From the NCBI GenBank assembly GCA_038043445.1, contig JBBTBY010000080.1, forward strand, positions 1 to 46,362: a stretch of DNA of 46,362 bases. The letters are read 5' to 3'. Of the stretch, positions 1 to 8,378 are shown piece by piece. Position numbers and translations under genes: made by a program. Source of the DNA: Spirochaetota bacterium. GTDB lineage: Bacteria; Spirochaetota; Brachyspiria; Brachyspirales; JACRPF01. The stretch's first letter is position 1. The number at the start of each line of letters is the position of its first letter. The notes beneath the pieces are model-generated. The model made no database searches. It was not told the origin of the DNA and saw nothing but the letters and a program-made list of their open reading frames with translations.

Positions 1-282
1 CGTGGCGGCGGCGCCGTCCTCAAGATAGTATTTCGTGTCCTGGCAGAGCACCGCTATGCACACCGGCGCATGTTCGATGAATTTTCCGTTCTCGGTCACG
101 GCGGCTATCTGCCGACGCACGTCAGCTGTCTTGACGACGACGAATTCCCAGGGCTGAACGTTCCGTGCGGTAGCCGCCAGCTGCCCGGCACGGACTATGT
201 TCCCGATGATATCATCCGCTACGGCATCCGTTTTGAATGACCGTACGCTCCTTCGCGTATAGAGCATGGTAAGTCCGTCCAT
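1..282 (-). CDS. Nitroreductase-family protein (C-terminus cut off by window edge)
   Basis: This is the first 94 residues of an FMN-dependent nitroreductase-type oxidoreductase. The protein opens with a TRRSVRSF motif, the typical N-terminal nitroreductase signature in which the Arg/Ser residues contact the FMN phosphate. It continues with AATARNVQPWEFVVV, matching the family's 'A(P)SxxNxQPW' helix. The later IEHAPVCIAVLCQD strand also fits the family. The start at 282 is supported by GGAGGG five bases upstream. A possible -10 (TATACT, read on the minus strand at 311-306) would give a short leader, but no convincing -35 is seen. The gene is divergent from the flagellar operon and probably unrelated to it. 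The substrate cannot be deduced. Confidence 0.85.
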   Translation of the reverse strand, partial: MDGLTMLYTRRSVRSFKTDAVADDIIGNIVRAGQLAATARNVQPWEFVVVKTADVRRQIAAVTENGKFIEHAPVCIAVLCQDTKYYLEDGAAAT

Positions 283-337
283 GGTTCCCTCCGAAATGCA
301 CCCATAGTATATATCGGAAAAAAACGATTAAAAGGGC

Positions 338-366
338 TTGACAGAATAATAATAATATGTTAACAT
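338..366 (+). promoter_or_regulatory. Sigma70-type promoter of the flagellar export operon
   Basis: A perfect -35 TTGACA (338-343) is followed by a 17-base spacer and the -10 TAACAT (361-366), which is preceded by TG at the extended -10 position (358-359). The predicted transcription start near 373 leaves a leader of about 48 bases before fliP. This argues against any start codon for fliP upstream of 421. The match to a housekeeping promoter suggests the operon, which itself encodes the sigma-28 factor, is not purely sigma-28 dependent. Confidence 0.7.
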
Positions 367-420
367 GTGGTCACTACCGACCGGCAAACCGATCTGGTAT
401 CTCTTTTCTGGGAGGAAGAG

Positions 421-1197
421 ATGTCAGCAAGACGCAACCTGCGTACTCTGCTATTCTACATCATCGTTCTCGCTGCAATTCCTGCTGCAGTGTCTTTTGC
501 GCAATCCATTCCCATACCCTTCGTCGATGTGCGCGTGAAGGAGGCACAGTCTCCGCGTGAGGTGTCACTCGGACTGCAAATACTGTTCCTTCTTACTATC
601 CTTTCCCTCGCGCCATCGATCGTCATCATGGTCACGAGCTTTCTGCGCGTGTCCATCGTCCTCAGTTTTCTCCAGCGCGCCTTGTCGCTGCAGGAAACGC
701 CGCCCCGCGCCATCATCATGGGGCTTTCGCTTTTTCTTACTTTTTTCATCATGCAGCCGACGCTCAATGAAATGAACAAGCGTGCACTTGAGCCGTATCT
801 TGCCGGGAAGATCGGCGTGAACGATTTCTTCGGACAGGTGGAGCAGCCGCTCAGGAAATTCATGCTCACTACGCTCAACTCCAAGGGCGGCATGTCGAAT
901 CTGGACCTGTTCATCTATCTCTCGAAAAAGGGATCGCTCAAGGACCCTGCGAGCATACCGACGTCGGTGATTATTCCGGCATTCGTCATCAATGAACTTA
1001 CCGTCGCCTTTAAGATGGGGATATTCCTTTTCATCCCGTTCATCGTCATCGATCTCATCGTTGCCGCGGCGCTCATGGCAATGGGGATGATAATGCTCCC
1101 GCCTGTCATGATCTCGCTGCCGCTTAAGCTTATTTTATTTATTGCCGTCGACGGCTGGAAACTCATATCCTATCAGCTTGTGCAAAGTTATAAGTGA
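421..1197 (+). CDS. fliP: Flagellar export gate protein FliP
   Basis: FliP is a membrane component of the flagellar type III export gate and assembles with FliQ and FliR into the export channel at the centre of the basal body. The 258-residue product has an N-terminal hydrophobic signal-like segment, as in many FliP proteins. Next come a helix pair containing LTILSLAPSIVIMVTSFLRV and the conserved LTFFIMQP segment. The C-terminal membrane region contains PAFVINELTVAFKMGIFLFIP and GMIMLPPVMISLPLKLILF, both hallmarks of FliP. An in-frame start exists upstream near 367, but GGGAGG just before 421 and the predicted promoter favour 421. It is the first gene of the operon, and fliQ follows after ten bases. 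Confidence 0.95.
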   Translation: MSARRNLRTLLFYIIVLAAIPAAVSFAQSIPIPFVDVRVKEAQSPREVSLGLQILFLLTILSLAPSIVIMVTSFLRVSIVLSFLQRALSLQETPPRAIIMGLSLFLTFFIMQPTLNEMNKRALEPYLAGKIGVNDFFGQVEQPLRKFMLTTLNSKGGMSNLDLFIYLSKKGSLKDPASIPTSVIIPAFVINELTVAFKMGIFLFIPFIVIDLIVAAALMAMGMIMLPPVMISLPLKLILFIAVDGWKLISYQLVQSYK

Positions 1198-1207
1198 GGG
1201 AAGGGGC

Positions 1208-1477
1208 ATGTCGCAGTCGGAGATAATGAAACTTGCCATTGACGCGATGTGGGTGATGCTCTATGTGTCCGCACCCATACTCATCGTGAGCGTCGTTGTC
1301 GGTCTTATCATTTCCATTTTTCAGGCGACGACGAGCATTCAGGAACAGACGCTCACCTTCGTACCGAAGATCGTCGCTATTGTCGCGGTCATCATAGTCA
1401 TGGGCGGCTGGATGCTCACCATGCTCACCCAGTACACGATGGGTATATTCAAAGCGCTGCCGATGCTGGCGCGGTAA
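1208..1477 (+). CDS. fliQ: Flagellar export gate protein FliQ
   Basis: This is an 89-residue protein with two transmembrane helices, the standard size of FliQ, a structural subunit of the export gate. The sequence VGLIISIFQATTSIQEQTL followed by FVPKIVAI is the conserved FliQ core. The start at 1208 is chosen because AAGGGG precedes it and because it gives the family length. A longer open frame begins inside fliP and has no such support. It sits between fliP and fliR with gaps of about ten bases, consistent with cotranscription and stoichiometric assembly of the FliPQR complex. Confidence 0.95.
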   Translation: MSQSEIMKLAIDAMWVMLYVSAPILIVSVVVGLIISIFQATTSIQEQTLTFVPKIVAIVAVIIVMGGWMLTMLTQYTMGIFKALPMLAR

Positions 1478-1487
1478 GGGAGGACGG

Positions 1488-2288
1488 GTGCAGGAGTTCG
1501 TTCAGTTCACTCAGCTCTATGTGCTCATCATGGTGCGGATGTTCGCCATACTCATGGTCGCACCGGTGTATTCTTCTACCGTCATCCCGGTACAGCTCAA
1601 AGGCATACTTGCGTTCGTCATCACGGCGATATTGTTCCCGCTCATCGCGGACAAGGCGGGCGCTGTGCCCACGGCGCTCGTGCCTTTCGTGCTTGCCGCC
1701 GCCAATGAGGCGATGATAGGGATACTCATCGGGTTCCTTATGACGATAATATTCGCGGCGTTCCAGACGGCAGCGCGCTTTTTCGAGGTGCAGATGGGCT
1801 TCGGCGTGACCGACACCATCGACCCGCTCTCGCAGATATCCATACCGATCATCGGGCAGTTCCAGAATCTTATCGCAACACTCGTGTTCTTTGCCATCAA
1901 GGGGCATCATCTCGTCATACTCGCGCTCTATGAAAGCTATAAAAGCCTGCCGGTGCTCGGTACGCAGTCGAAGAAAGTGTTCACCACCGGCGGCGGCGCC
2001 ATCGTCGATCAGCTCATCCATTTTACGAATGCGATGTTCTTCGTGTCGCTGCAGCTCGCCTTCCCGATACTTGCAACGCTTTTCGTTCTCACGCTCGCCC
2101 TCGGGCTCCTTGCGAAGGCCGCTCCGCAGATGAACATGCTCATGCTCGGTTTCCCGTTCCAGGTGGCCGTCGGCATCATCACGATAATGGTGATAACCCC
2201 GATGCTCGTCGGGACCATCGCTGATGTCCTGCAGGTCACCTTCCGCGATATCTTCCGTTTTGTCGACGGTTTGGGAACGGCGCGATGA
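1488..2288 (+). CDS. fliR: Flagellar export gate protein FliR
   Basis: FliR completes the FliPQR export gate. The 266-residue polytopic protein shows the FliR pattern of repeated hydrophobic helices, with AAFQTAARFFEVQMGFG (about residues 86-102), a strongly conserved region. It also carries the C-terminal LAKAAPQMNMLMLGFPFQV motif typical of FliR and type III SctT proteins. The start codon is GTG at 1488, with GGGAGG a few bases upstream. The stop codon overlaps the flhB start (ATGA), suggesting translational coupling. Confidence 0.95.
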   Translation: MQEFVQFTQLYVLIMVRMFAILMVAPVYSSTVIPVQLKGILAFVITAILFPLIADKAGAVPTALVPFVLAAANEAMIGILIGFLMTIIFAAFQTAARFFEVQMGFGVTDTIDPLSQISIPIIGQFQNLIATLVFFAIKGHHLVILALYESYKSLPVLGTQSKKVFTTGGGAIVDQLIHFTNAMFFVSLQLAFPILATLFVLTLALGLLAKAAPQMNMLMLGFPFQVAVGIITIMVITPMLVGTIADVLQVTFRDIFRFVDGLGTAR

Positions 2289-3601
2289 AGACATGCGGAT
2301 TCGCGCAGATCGGTGTCATGCCGTTGGATCGTGCGGCGAGTGCGCCCATGGTCGTTTCGCTCCTCAGGTGGCGCGAGGGCGTTTCGTGCTCACGGAAAAA
2401 ACATTCTCAATTCGCGATCGAAGAGCGCAGAGGGAAACAGCGTACTGCGGCGTACTACGACCCGTTCCGCGACGATGTGTTCCGATACGATCTTTCGCTT
2501 TTTGCCGCTGACGATGAAGGCAGGACAGAACAGCCGTCCGACAGGAAGCGCCGCCGTGCCCGTGAAGAAGAGGGACGTGTCGTCAATTCCATAGAGATTA
2601 ATCAGACGCTTTCCTTAGGCGCCGGCGTCGCCGCGATCGTGCTTCTTTTGCCGTACTGCATCACCCAGGTCCGGGAATACACGGTGAAAACGCTTTCCGG
2701 CATTGGAAAAGCGGATGCTGTCATCACGACGCAGAACTATCAGTCGCTGTTCATGGATATGGGTATGGTGACGTTCAAGGTGCTCGGGCCGCTGCTCATC
2801 GTGCCGCTCATTATCGGGCTGTTGTCGAATCTGGCGCAGACACGCTTTCTCTTCACGTCGAAGAACATCAAGTTCGATCTCAAGCGCATCGCTTTTTCCT
2901 GGTCCAACTTCAAGCAGCGAGTGTTCTTCTCGAAGCAGAATATCATGAATCTCGCCAAGATCGCGTTCAAGATAGTCGTCATCACCGTATTTACCGTTAT
3001 GACGATCACGAGCCATTATCGGGAGCTTATTGCGACGCTCAAGATATCCCCGGCGCAGTCGGCGCTGCTCCTCGGGCAGATATCGCTTGATCTCATGATA
3101 AAGGTGCTCGTGTTCCTCGCCGTCATTTCCGTCATTGATTACATTTTCCAGCAGCGGCAGTACATCGACAGCTTGAAGATGACGAAGGCCGAGGTCAAAG
3201 AGGAAATGAAGGAATTGGAAGGCGACCCGGCGGTCAAGGGGCGCATACGCGAGATGATGCATAAGCTCGCGTTCCGCAATATGTACAAGTCGATACCGGA
3301 AGCCGATGTCATCATAACCAACCCGACGCATTTCGCCTGCGCGCTCAAGTATGAAGCGGCTGCAATGCAGGCCCCGCAGCTCGTTGCGAAAGGTGCCGAT
3401 GCGGTGGCGCTTCGCATACGCCAGATAGCCGAGGAGAACGGCGTGTCGATCATTGAGAATCGCGAGCTTGCGCGGCATCTCTACTATAATGTTGAGATTA
3501 ACGAATACATCCCTGAGCAGCTTTACAATGTTGTATCATTGATCCTAGCGAAGGTCTATCGTATGCGCGACGAACGCGCATCGGTACGAATGGCGGGGTA
3601 G
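2285..3601 (+). CDS. flhB: Flagellar export switch protein FlhB, with long N-terminal extension
   Basis: FlhB is the export-gate protein whose cytoplasmic domain cleaves itself to switch from rod/hook to filament substrates. The family start is visible only at about residue 66 (FRYDLSLFAADDEGRTE, then RKRRRAREEGRV-like). Four hydrophobic segments follow, then the cytoplasmic domain with the autocleavage site NPTH at residues 346-349, inside TNPTHFACALKYE. The 438-residue length is about 60-80 above the usual. The first 65 residues are basic, have little predicted structure and are not recognised. The ATGA overlap with fliR supports the start at 2285. A GTG at 2477 would give a standard-length protein. 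Function is confident; the start is not. Confidence 0.93.
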   Translation: MKTCGFAQIGVMPLDRAASAPMVVSLLRWREGVSCSRKKHSQFAIEERRGKQRTAAYYDPFRDDVFRYDLSLFAADDEGRTEQPSDRKRRRAREEEGRVVNSIEINQTLSLGAGVAAIVLLLPYCITQVREYTVKTLSGIGKADAVITTQNYQSLFMDMGMVTFKVLGPLLIVPLIIGLLSNLAQTRFLFTSKNIKFDLKRIAFSWSNFKQRVFFSKQNIMNLAKIAFKIVVITVFTVMTITSHYRELIATLKISPAQSALLLGQISLDLMIKVLVFLAVISVIDYIFQQRQYIDSLKMTKAEVKEEMKELEGDPAVKGRIREMMHKLAFRNMYKSIPEADVIITNPTHFACALKYEAAAMQAPQLVAKGADAVALRIRQIAEENGVSIIENRELARHLYYNVEINEYIPEQLYNVVSLILAKVYRMRDERASVRMAG

Positions 3602-3608
3602 GTAGCGT

Positions 3609-5693
3609 ATGGCAGACGCGACAATAGCCGGGCCGTTCAACTTCCTCCCGAAGAACTGGCTTAAGAACAGCGACCTTCTTTTTGCCGCGGCGGCTATCCT
3701 TGTCGTCGCCATGCTCATCATCCCGCTGCCGGCATTCCTGCTCGATATCCTTCTTATCCTTGACATACTGCTGAGCCTGCTTGTGCTCCTCATGGTCATG
3801 AACGTCAAAAGTGCGAGCGAGTTCAGCGTATTCCCGTCGCTCCTGCTCGTCATGACGGCGTTCCGTCTTGCGCTCAACGTTTCGGCCACAAGGCTTATCC
3901 TCACGCAGGGAACGAATTTCAAGGGGCGCATCATCAGCGCATTCGGTGATTTCGTCGTTTCCGGGAATATCATCGTCGGGGTGCTGATATTCATCATCCT
4001 TATCATTGTGCAGTTCATCGTCATCACCAAGGGCGCGACGCGCGTTGCCGAGGTCGCCGCCCGTTTTGCCTTGGACAGTATGCCGCCCAAAATGCTTGCT
4101 GTCGATGCCGAGCTCAATGCGGGTGCCATTACCGAGAAGGAAGCCAATGATCGGCGGCTGAAGATACGGCAGGAATCCGATTTCTACGGCACCATGGACG
4201 GTGCCACGAAATTCGTCCAGGGCGACGTCATCGCCGGCATCATCATTACCTTCGTCAATATCATCGGCGGATTCGTCATCGGTATAGCCATGCGCGGTGA
4301 ATCGCTTGAGGTCGCTGCGAACGCGTATACGCGGTTCACCATCGGCGACGGTCTCGTGACGCAGATACCGGCGTTCTTCATGAGCTTCGCCACCGGCCTT
4401 CTCGTAACGCGATCGGCGAGCGAGAACAATCTCGGTACACAGATCGTTTCGCAGGTGCTTGCCAATCCGAAGAACCTGTTCGTCGCAGCGGGGTTCGCTT
4501 TCGTCATGGCGTGGCTCCCCGGCTTCCCGACCATTATCCTCCTCATTTTCGCTGTGGGCATAGCGTTCATAGCATGGAATATACAGCGTCAGAACGAGGA
4601 GCTCGGGCTCACGAGCAAAGGAGCGGAGGAAACGGCCGCACGCAAGGGCCCCATCGATGTGTCCTCGCTGCTTAAGGTGGAACCGATAGAACTTTCCATC
4701 GGGGCGAATCTCATTCCCCTCGTCGATGAATCACAGGGGGGGGATCTCCTCAACCGCGTCACCAATCTCAGGCGCGAGCTTGCGCTTGAAATGGGTATGG
4801 TCGTGCCGCCGGTGCGCATTACCGACAATGCGAACATAGAGCCTGAAGAGTACGTCGTGAGCATCAACGGCACTGAAATGGCGCGCGGCAATGTGCGCTC
4901 GAGCAATCTCCTCGCGCTCAATCAGAAAGGCGACGGGGATAAGCTCGATGGAGAGCTTACGAAAGAACCCGCGTTCGGTCTCCCGGCATATTGGATATCG
5001 TACGAGGACAGGGACCTTGCTGAGAAAAAAGGCTATATGGTCTTCTCGCCGACGGCCGTCATCGCTACGCATCTGACGGAGACGATAAAACGCAACGCGA
5101 TGATACTCCTCGGGCGCCAGGAAGTGCAGAAGATACTGGATGTGCTCAAGGAAACCCATCCGACACTGGTGTCGGAAGTCACCGGGAAGCCCAACGCCAT
5201 CGGTTATGTGCAGAAGGTCATGCAGCATCTCCTTTCCGAGGGCGTATCGATACGCAATACCGTGGTCATCATGGAATCGGTCGCCGATGCGTTCGACGCG
5301 CAGATCGGTCCGGATCAGGCATCCGAGCTCGTGCGGCAGCGGCTGGCCCATCAGCTGTCGCGACAGCATGCGAGCACGGACAATACGATACGCGTCATCT
5401 CGCTCTCACAAACGATGCAGGAGGAGATAAGCAATGCCCTGGCCGAAGGGGGGGATGGCCGGGGACAGACGGTGGCCATGGAGATAGGGGCCATGCAGGC
5501 GCTCGTAAAACGGCTGAAGGAAGCCGCCAAACTGGTCGGGGAGCGCGGCTACGAGAGCGTACTCCTCACATCGCCGCTCATACGCAGGGGTATGTACAAT
5601 CTCGTATCGAAAAATGTAGGGAAAATGGGGGTGGTTTCATCGGCGGAGATAGCCCCCGGGTACAAGGTCGAGTCGCTTGTGCTGATAAAGTAG
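3609..5693 (+). CDS. flhA: Flagellar export gate protein FlhA
   Basis: FlhA is the major export-gate protein. Its membrane half acts in proton-driven export and its cytoplasmic half docks chaperone-substrate complexes. The 694-residue length is normal. The N-terminal part (about 1-325) holds some eight transmembrane helices and the FHIPEP-family region containing VFPSLLLVMTAFRLALNVSATR. The cytoplasmic loop carries GATRVAEVAARFALDSMPPKML. The C-terminal domain (about 350-694) is intact. Two uninterrupted G runs occur inside the gene, G8 at 4736-4743 and G7 at 5448-5454, and both are in frame here. Confidence 0.96.
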   Translation: MADATIAGPFNFLPKNWLKNSDLLFAAAAILVVAMLIIPLPAFLLDILLILDILLSLLVLLMVMNVKSASEFSVFPSLLLVMTAFRLALNVSATRLILTQGTNFKGRIISAFGDFVVSGNIIVGVLIFIILIIVQFIVITKGATRVAEVAARFALDSMPPKMLAVDAELNAGAITEKEANDRRLKIRQESDFYGTMDGATKFVQGDVIAGIIITFVNIIGGFVIGIAMRGESLEVAANAYTRFTIGDGLVTQIPAFFMSFATGLLVTRSASENNLGTQIVSQVLANPKNLFVAAGFAFVMAWLPGFPTIILLIFAVGIAFIAWNIQRQNEELGLTSKGAEETAARKGPIDVSSLLKVEPIELSIGANLIPLVDESQGGDLLNRVTNLRRELALEMGMVVPPVRITDNANIEPEEYVVSINGTEMARGNVRSSNLLALNQKGDGDKLDGELTKEPAFGLPAYWISYEDRDLAEKKGYMVFSPTAVIATHLTETIKRNAMILLGRQEVQKILDVLKETHPTLVSEVTGKPNAIGYVQKVMQHLLSEGVSIRNTVVIMESVADAFDAQIGPDQASELVRQRLAHQLSRQHASTDNTIRVISLSQTMQEEISNALAEGGDGRGQTVAMEIGAMQALVKRLKEAAKLVGERGYESVLLTSPLIRRGMYNLVSKNVGKMGVVSSAEIAPGYKVESLVLIK

Positions 5694-5766
5694 GGAGAAA
5701 TACAGTCAATGGAATTCACGGCTATCCGATAATAGTAACAATAAGGAAGAGCGAGGAGGCATCAGT

Positions 5767-5958
5767 ATGCGTGAGAAGAAATTCTTCGGAAAGAGCAGGA
5801 GTGACGTGCTTGCCAAGGTCCGTAAGGAGTGCGGCGAGAATTTTTACATCATCCAGGTGAAAAAGATCGTGCGAAAGCATTTTTTCGGGTTCAATGACGA
5901 GTCGTTCGAAGTGCTCGTGGCCATACCCGAGTTCTTCCTTACGCCCGACGTCCACTAA
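5767..5958 (+). CDS. Stand-alone mini-protein resembling the FlhF N-terminal domain
   Basis: This 63-residue protein begins MREKKFFGKSRSDVLAKVRK and continues GENFYIIQVKKIV. The same layout appears in the first 60 residues of the adjacent FlhF: RMYRGKTRKEALCNAR, then GSNFTILSEKEV, then a short loop and EVRIML. The mini-protein ends with the matching FEVLVAI strand, so it looks like the FlhF N-terminal (B-region) fold without the NG GTPase. The start is supported by GAGGAGG eight bases upstream. It lies between flhA and flhF, 19 bases before flhF. A role in modulating FlhF is inference; a decayed duplication is the alternative, but the intact ribosome site and frame argue for a real gene. Confidence 0.75.
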   Translation: MREKKFFGKSRSDVLAKVRKECGENFYIIQVKKIVRKHFFGFNDESFEVLVAIPEFFLTPDVH

Positions 5959-5977
5959 GCAGATCTGGGGAGGGAGC

Positions 5978-7507
5978 ATGCTTGATATTCGAATGTACCG
6001 GGGAAAGACGCGCAAAGAGGCGTTGTGCAATGCGCGCGTCGCTCACGGGAGCAATTTCACCATCCTGAGCGAGAAAGAGGTTTCCAAGGGCGGCATTGCC
6101 GGTATTATCGGCGGCAAGAACGGCAGGACGGAATACGAAGTTCGCATCATGCTCCAAAGTCAGAACTATACTGTACTGGACGAGAAGCCGCGCGGCATGC
6201 GGGACCCTGAGCTCGCGAAACATACCCCGGTAAAGACCGAAGAGATCGATCAGCGCATCTATGCCATAAACAAAGCCGCCCCGCGGGACGTCCCTCGTTC
6301 CTCGCCGCGGGAAGCGCGTGAAATACCCCGAGAAGCACCCGCACCGATAACGGAAGCAGCGAACGCGTTCGGGAATAAGCTCGATAATCTCGAACAGAAA
6401 TTCGAAATGCTCATGTCCATGATGATGGAAACGCGTGCGAAAGAAGCCGCGCCGCCGACGGAAGAGCCGCCGGTGCGCCGTGAGCGTGCTGTTGAACCGG
6501 AAGCCCTGCGGGAGAGCACGTATGCTCGCCCGGTACCGGTGCTCAATGACAATGCCGGTATCGCGGAAGACGATTCATTCGCCGATGTCCCGCTGTTCCG
6601 AAGTGCCATGGCGGAGCGTCCCGCGAAGAAAAAAGAGAGCGCAGCATCCGCCGCCCGCGAGGTGTACTATACGGAAGCGCATACTGCTGAAAAAGCGCCG
6701 AAAGCCGATGAGGCTGCCGGTGACGCCATATCACGGCATCTATCGCTTCTGCGCCGCCGGGAATTCCCCGAGGACGCTATCGATGAATTGCGCGATTATC
6801 TCTACCGGCAGTCCGATGCGCGTTTCTATCAGGACAATGAGACCGTGAAAGCGGCGATAGAGAAATATTTCGATGCCAACCTCTTCCTCTCCAAGGGCAT
6901 AGCGCTCTCGCAGCGCAAGAAGATAATCATGCTCGTCGGACCCACCGGCGTCGGCAAGACCACGACGATACCGAAGCTTGCTTCGCTTTTCCGCACCGTG
7001 CGCGAGGATATGAAATTCGTAACGCTTGACTGCTACCGCATCGCTGCGGAGGAGCAGCTGCGTCGGTATGCGGACATCATGAAGGTGCCGTTCGCCATCT
7101 GCCGCAATCCCGAATCGTTCCGCGAGGAAGTGCTGTCGTTCAAGGGCAACGGGATCATTTTCGTCGATTCGGTGGGACGTTCCCCGAAGAACGCGCAGGA
7201 AATAATGGAAGTGAGCAAGTATATCAAGAACGCCGGCCGCATCGATATGGATATACAGCTCGTCCTCTCCGCGACGACGAAGTATCACGACGCGCTCGAC
7301 ATCATCGATAATTTCAAGATGCTCAATTACAGCGGGGCGATAATCACCAAGCTCGATGAGACGAACTATATCGGGTCGGTGCTCTCGGCGGTCATCAAGA
7401 GCCGCACCGCGCTCTCGTATCTCTGCGTCGGACAGAGCGTGCCCAAGGACATCATTGAGGCGGCGAAAGGCAAGGCGCATCTCATGGACAGGATCTACGG
7501 AGTATGA
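5978..7507 (+). CDS. flhF: Flagellar placement GTPase FlhF
   Basis: FlhF is a signal-recognition-particle-type GTPase that directs where flagella are built, and its partner FlhG stimulates it. The 509-residue protein has an N-terminal domain (1-70), a long low-complexity linker rich in Ala, Glu, Pro and Arg (about 75-260), and a C-terminal NG domain. The P-loop GPTGVGKT is at residues 321-328. DCYRIAAEEQLRRYADIM and TKLDETNYIGSVLS (the guanine-specificity region) are present. The G3 region reads VDSVGRSPKN where most FlhF have DTAGR-like sequence. The start at 5978 is set by GGGGAGGGAG upstream and by alignment with the FlhF N-terminus; an in-frame start at 5894 lies inside the previous gene. 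Confidence 0.95.
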   Translation: MLDIRMYRGKTRKEALCNARVAHGSNFTILSEKEVSKGGIAGIIGGKNGRTEYEVRIMLQSQNYTVLDEKPRGMRDPELAKHTPVKTEEIDQRIYAINKAAPRDVPRSSPREAREIPREAPAPITEAANAFGNKLDNLEQKFEMLMSMMMETRAKEAAPPTEEPPVRRERAVEPEALRESTYARPVPVLNDNAGIAEDDSFADVPLFRSAMAERPAKKKESAASAAREVYYTEAHTAEKAPKADEAAGDAISRHLSLLRRREFPEDAIDELRDYLYRQSDARFYQDNETVKAAIEKYFDANLFLSKGIALSQRKKIIMLVGPTGVGKTTTIPKLASLFRTVREDMKFVTLDCYRIAAEEQLRRYADIMKVPFAICRNPESFREEVLSFKGNGIIFVDSVGRSPKNAQEIMEVSKYIKNAGRIDMDIQLVLSATTKYHDALDIIDNFKMLNYSGAIITKLDETNYIGSVLSAVIKSRTALSYLCVGQSVPKDIIEAAKGKAHLMDRIYGV

Positions 7508-7514
7508 CACGCAT

Positions 7515-8375
7515 ATGACCGACCAGGCAGAAGAACTCCGAAAGATGATGAGCGGGCCCGTGCAGTATCAGCAGCGGGTCATAGCGGTAACGAGCGGCAA
7601 GGGCGGCGTGGGGAAGACCAATGTCGCCATCAATCTCGGCATCGCGCTCTCACGGTACAAGAAGAAAGTGATAATCATGGACGCCGATCTCGGGCTCGCC
7701 AATGTGAACGTCATACTCGGGAAGATACCCGAATTCAATCTCTTCCACGTGATGAAGGGTCTGAAGAAGATGCGCGATATCGTCATCACGACGAATTACG
7801 GGATACGATTCATCGCCGGTGCATCGGGATTTTCTCAGCTAGCGAACCTTACCGAAGAGAGCCGGATGAACCTTGTGAAGGGGCTTGAGGAGTTGAACGA
7901 CGCCGATATCATCATCATCGATACCGGCGCGGGTGTCTCCAACAATGTGCTCTCGTTCGTGCTCGCCGCGGATGAGGTGATAATCGTAACGACGCCGGAA
8001 CCGACCGCGATAACCGATGCCTACGGTATCATCAAGGCGATATCCGCCGAAGCGTCCAATCCCGAGCTCAAGCTCATCGTCAACCGCGTGAAGTCGGTCG
8101 TCGAAGCGCGCAAGGTGAGCGAGCGTGTGGTGAATATCGCGAGCCAGTTCCTCAACATGAAGGTGAATTACCTCGGGTTCGTTTTCGAGGATGAGATAAT
8201 ATCGCAGGCCGTCATACGGCAGATGCCGTTCATCGAATTCGACGCCCGCGCCCGTGCCTCCCTCTGCCTCGATCACCTGGCGCAGCGGCTCCTCAAGATA
8301 ACGGAGAAGGAATTCCGCGAGCCGAAAGGGCTTGCCGGTTTCGTGAAAAGTATCGTCGACTTCTATTCGGAATGA
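7515..8375 (+). CDS. flhG: MinD-like ATPase FlhG
   Basis: FlhG (also FleN or YlxH) is a MinD/ParA-type ATPase that limits flagellar number and stimulates FlhF. The 286-residue protein starts with TDQAEELRKMM. This matches the DQAxxLR element known in FlhG to activate the FlhF GTPase. The deviant Walker A KGGVGKT is at residues 29-35, followed by VIIMDADLGLANVNVILG (Walker A' region) and IIIIDTGAGVSNNV (Walker B). The C-terminal part fits the family membrane-targeting region. It starts seven bases after the flhF stop. The close pairing supports function. The ribosome site is weak (GGAG about ten bases away). Confidence 0.94.
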   Translation: MTDQAEELRKMMSGPVQYQQRVIAVTSGKGGVGKTNVAINLGIALSRYKKKVIIMDADLGLANVNVILGKIPEFNLFHVMKGLKKMRDIVITTNYGIRFIAGASGFSQLANLTEESRMNLVKGLEELNDADIIIIDTGAGVSNNVLSFVLAADEVIIVTTPEPTAITDAYGIIKAISAEASNPELKLIVNRVKSVVEARKVSERVVNIASQFLNMKVNYLGFVFEDEIISQAVIRQMPFIEFDARARASLCLDHLAQRLLKITEKEFREPKGLAGFVKSIVDFYSE

Positions 8376-8378
8376 ACC

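Noticed and set aside
4731-5369. Long open frame antisense to flhA, and similar long antisense frames opposite fliR, fapA and the activase
   Set aside because: These are mirror frames produced by GC-rich codon bias; their products are low-complexity, rich in Arg, His and Glu, and match no family, while the sense genes are certain.
5894-5977. Upstream in-frame start for flhF
   Set aside because: It would lie inside the mini-protein gene, adds residues with no family match, and lacks the strong GGGGAGGGAG that precedes 5978.
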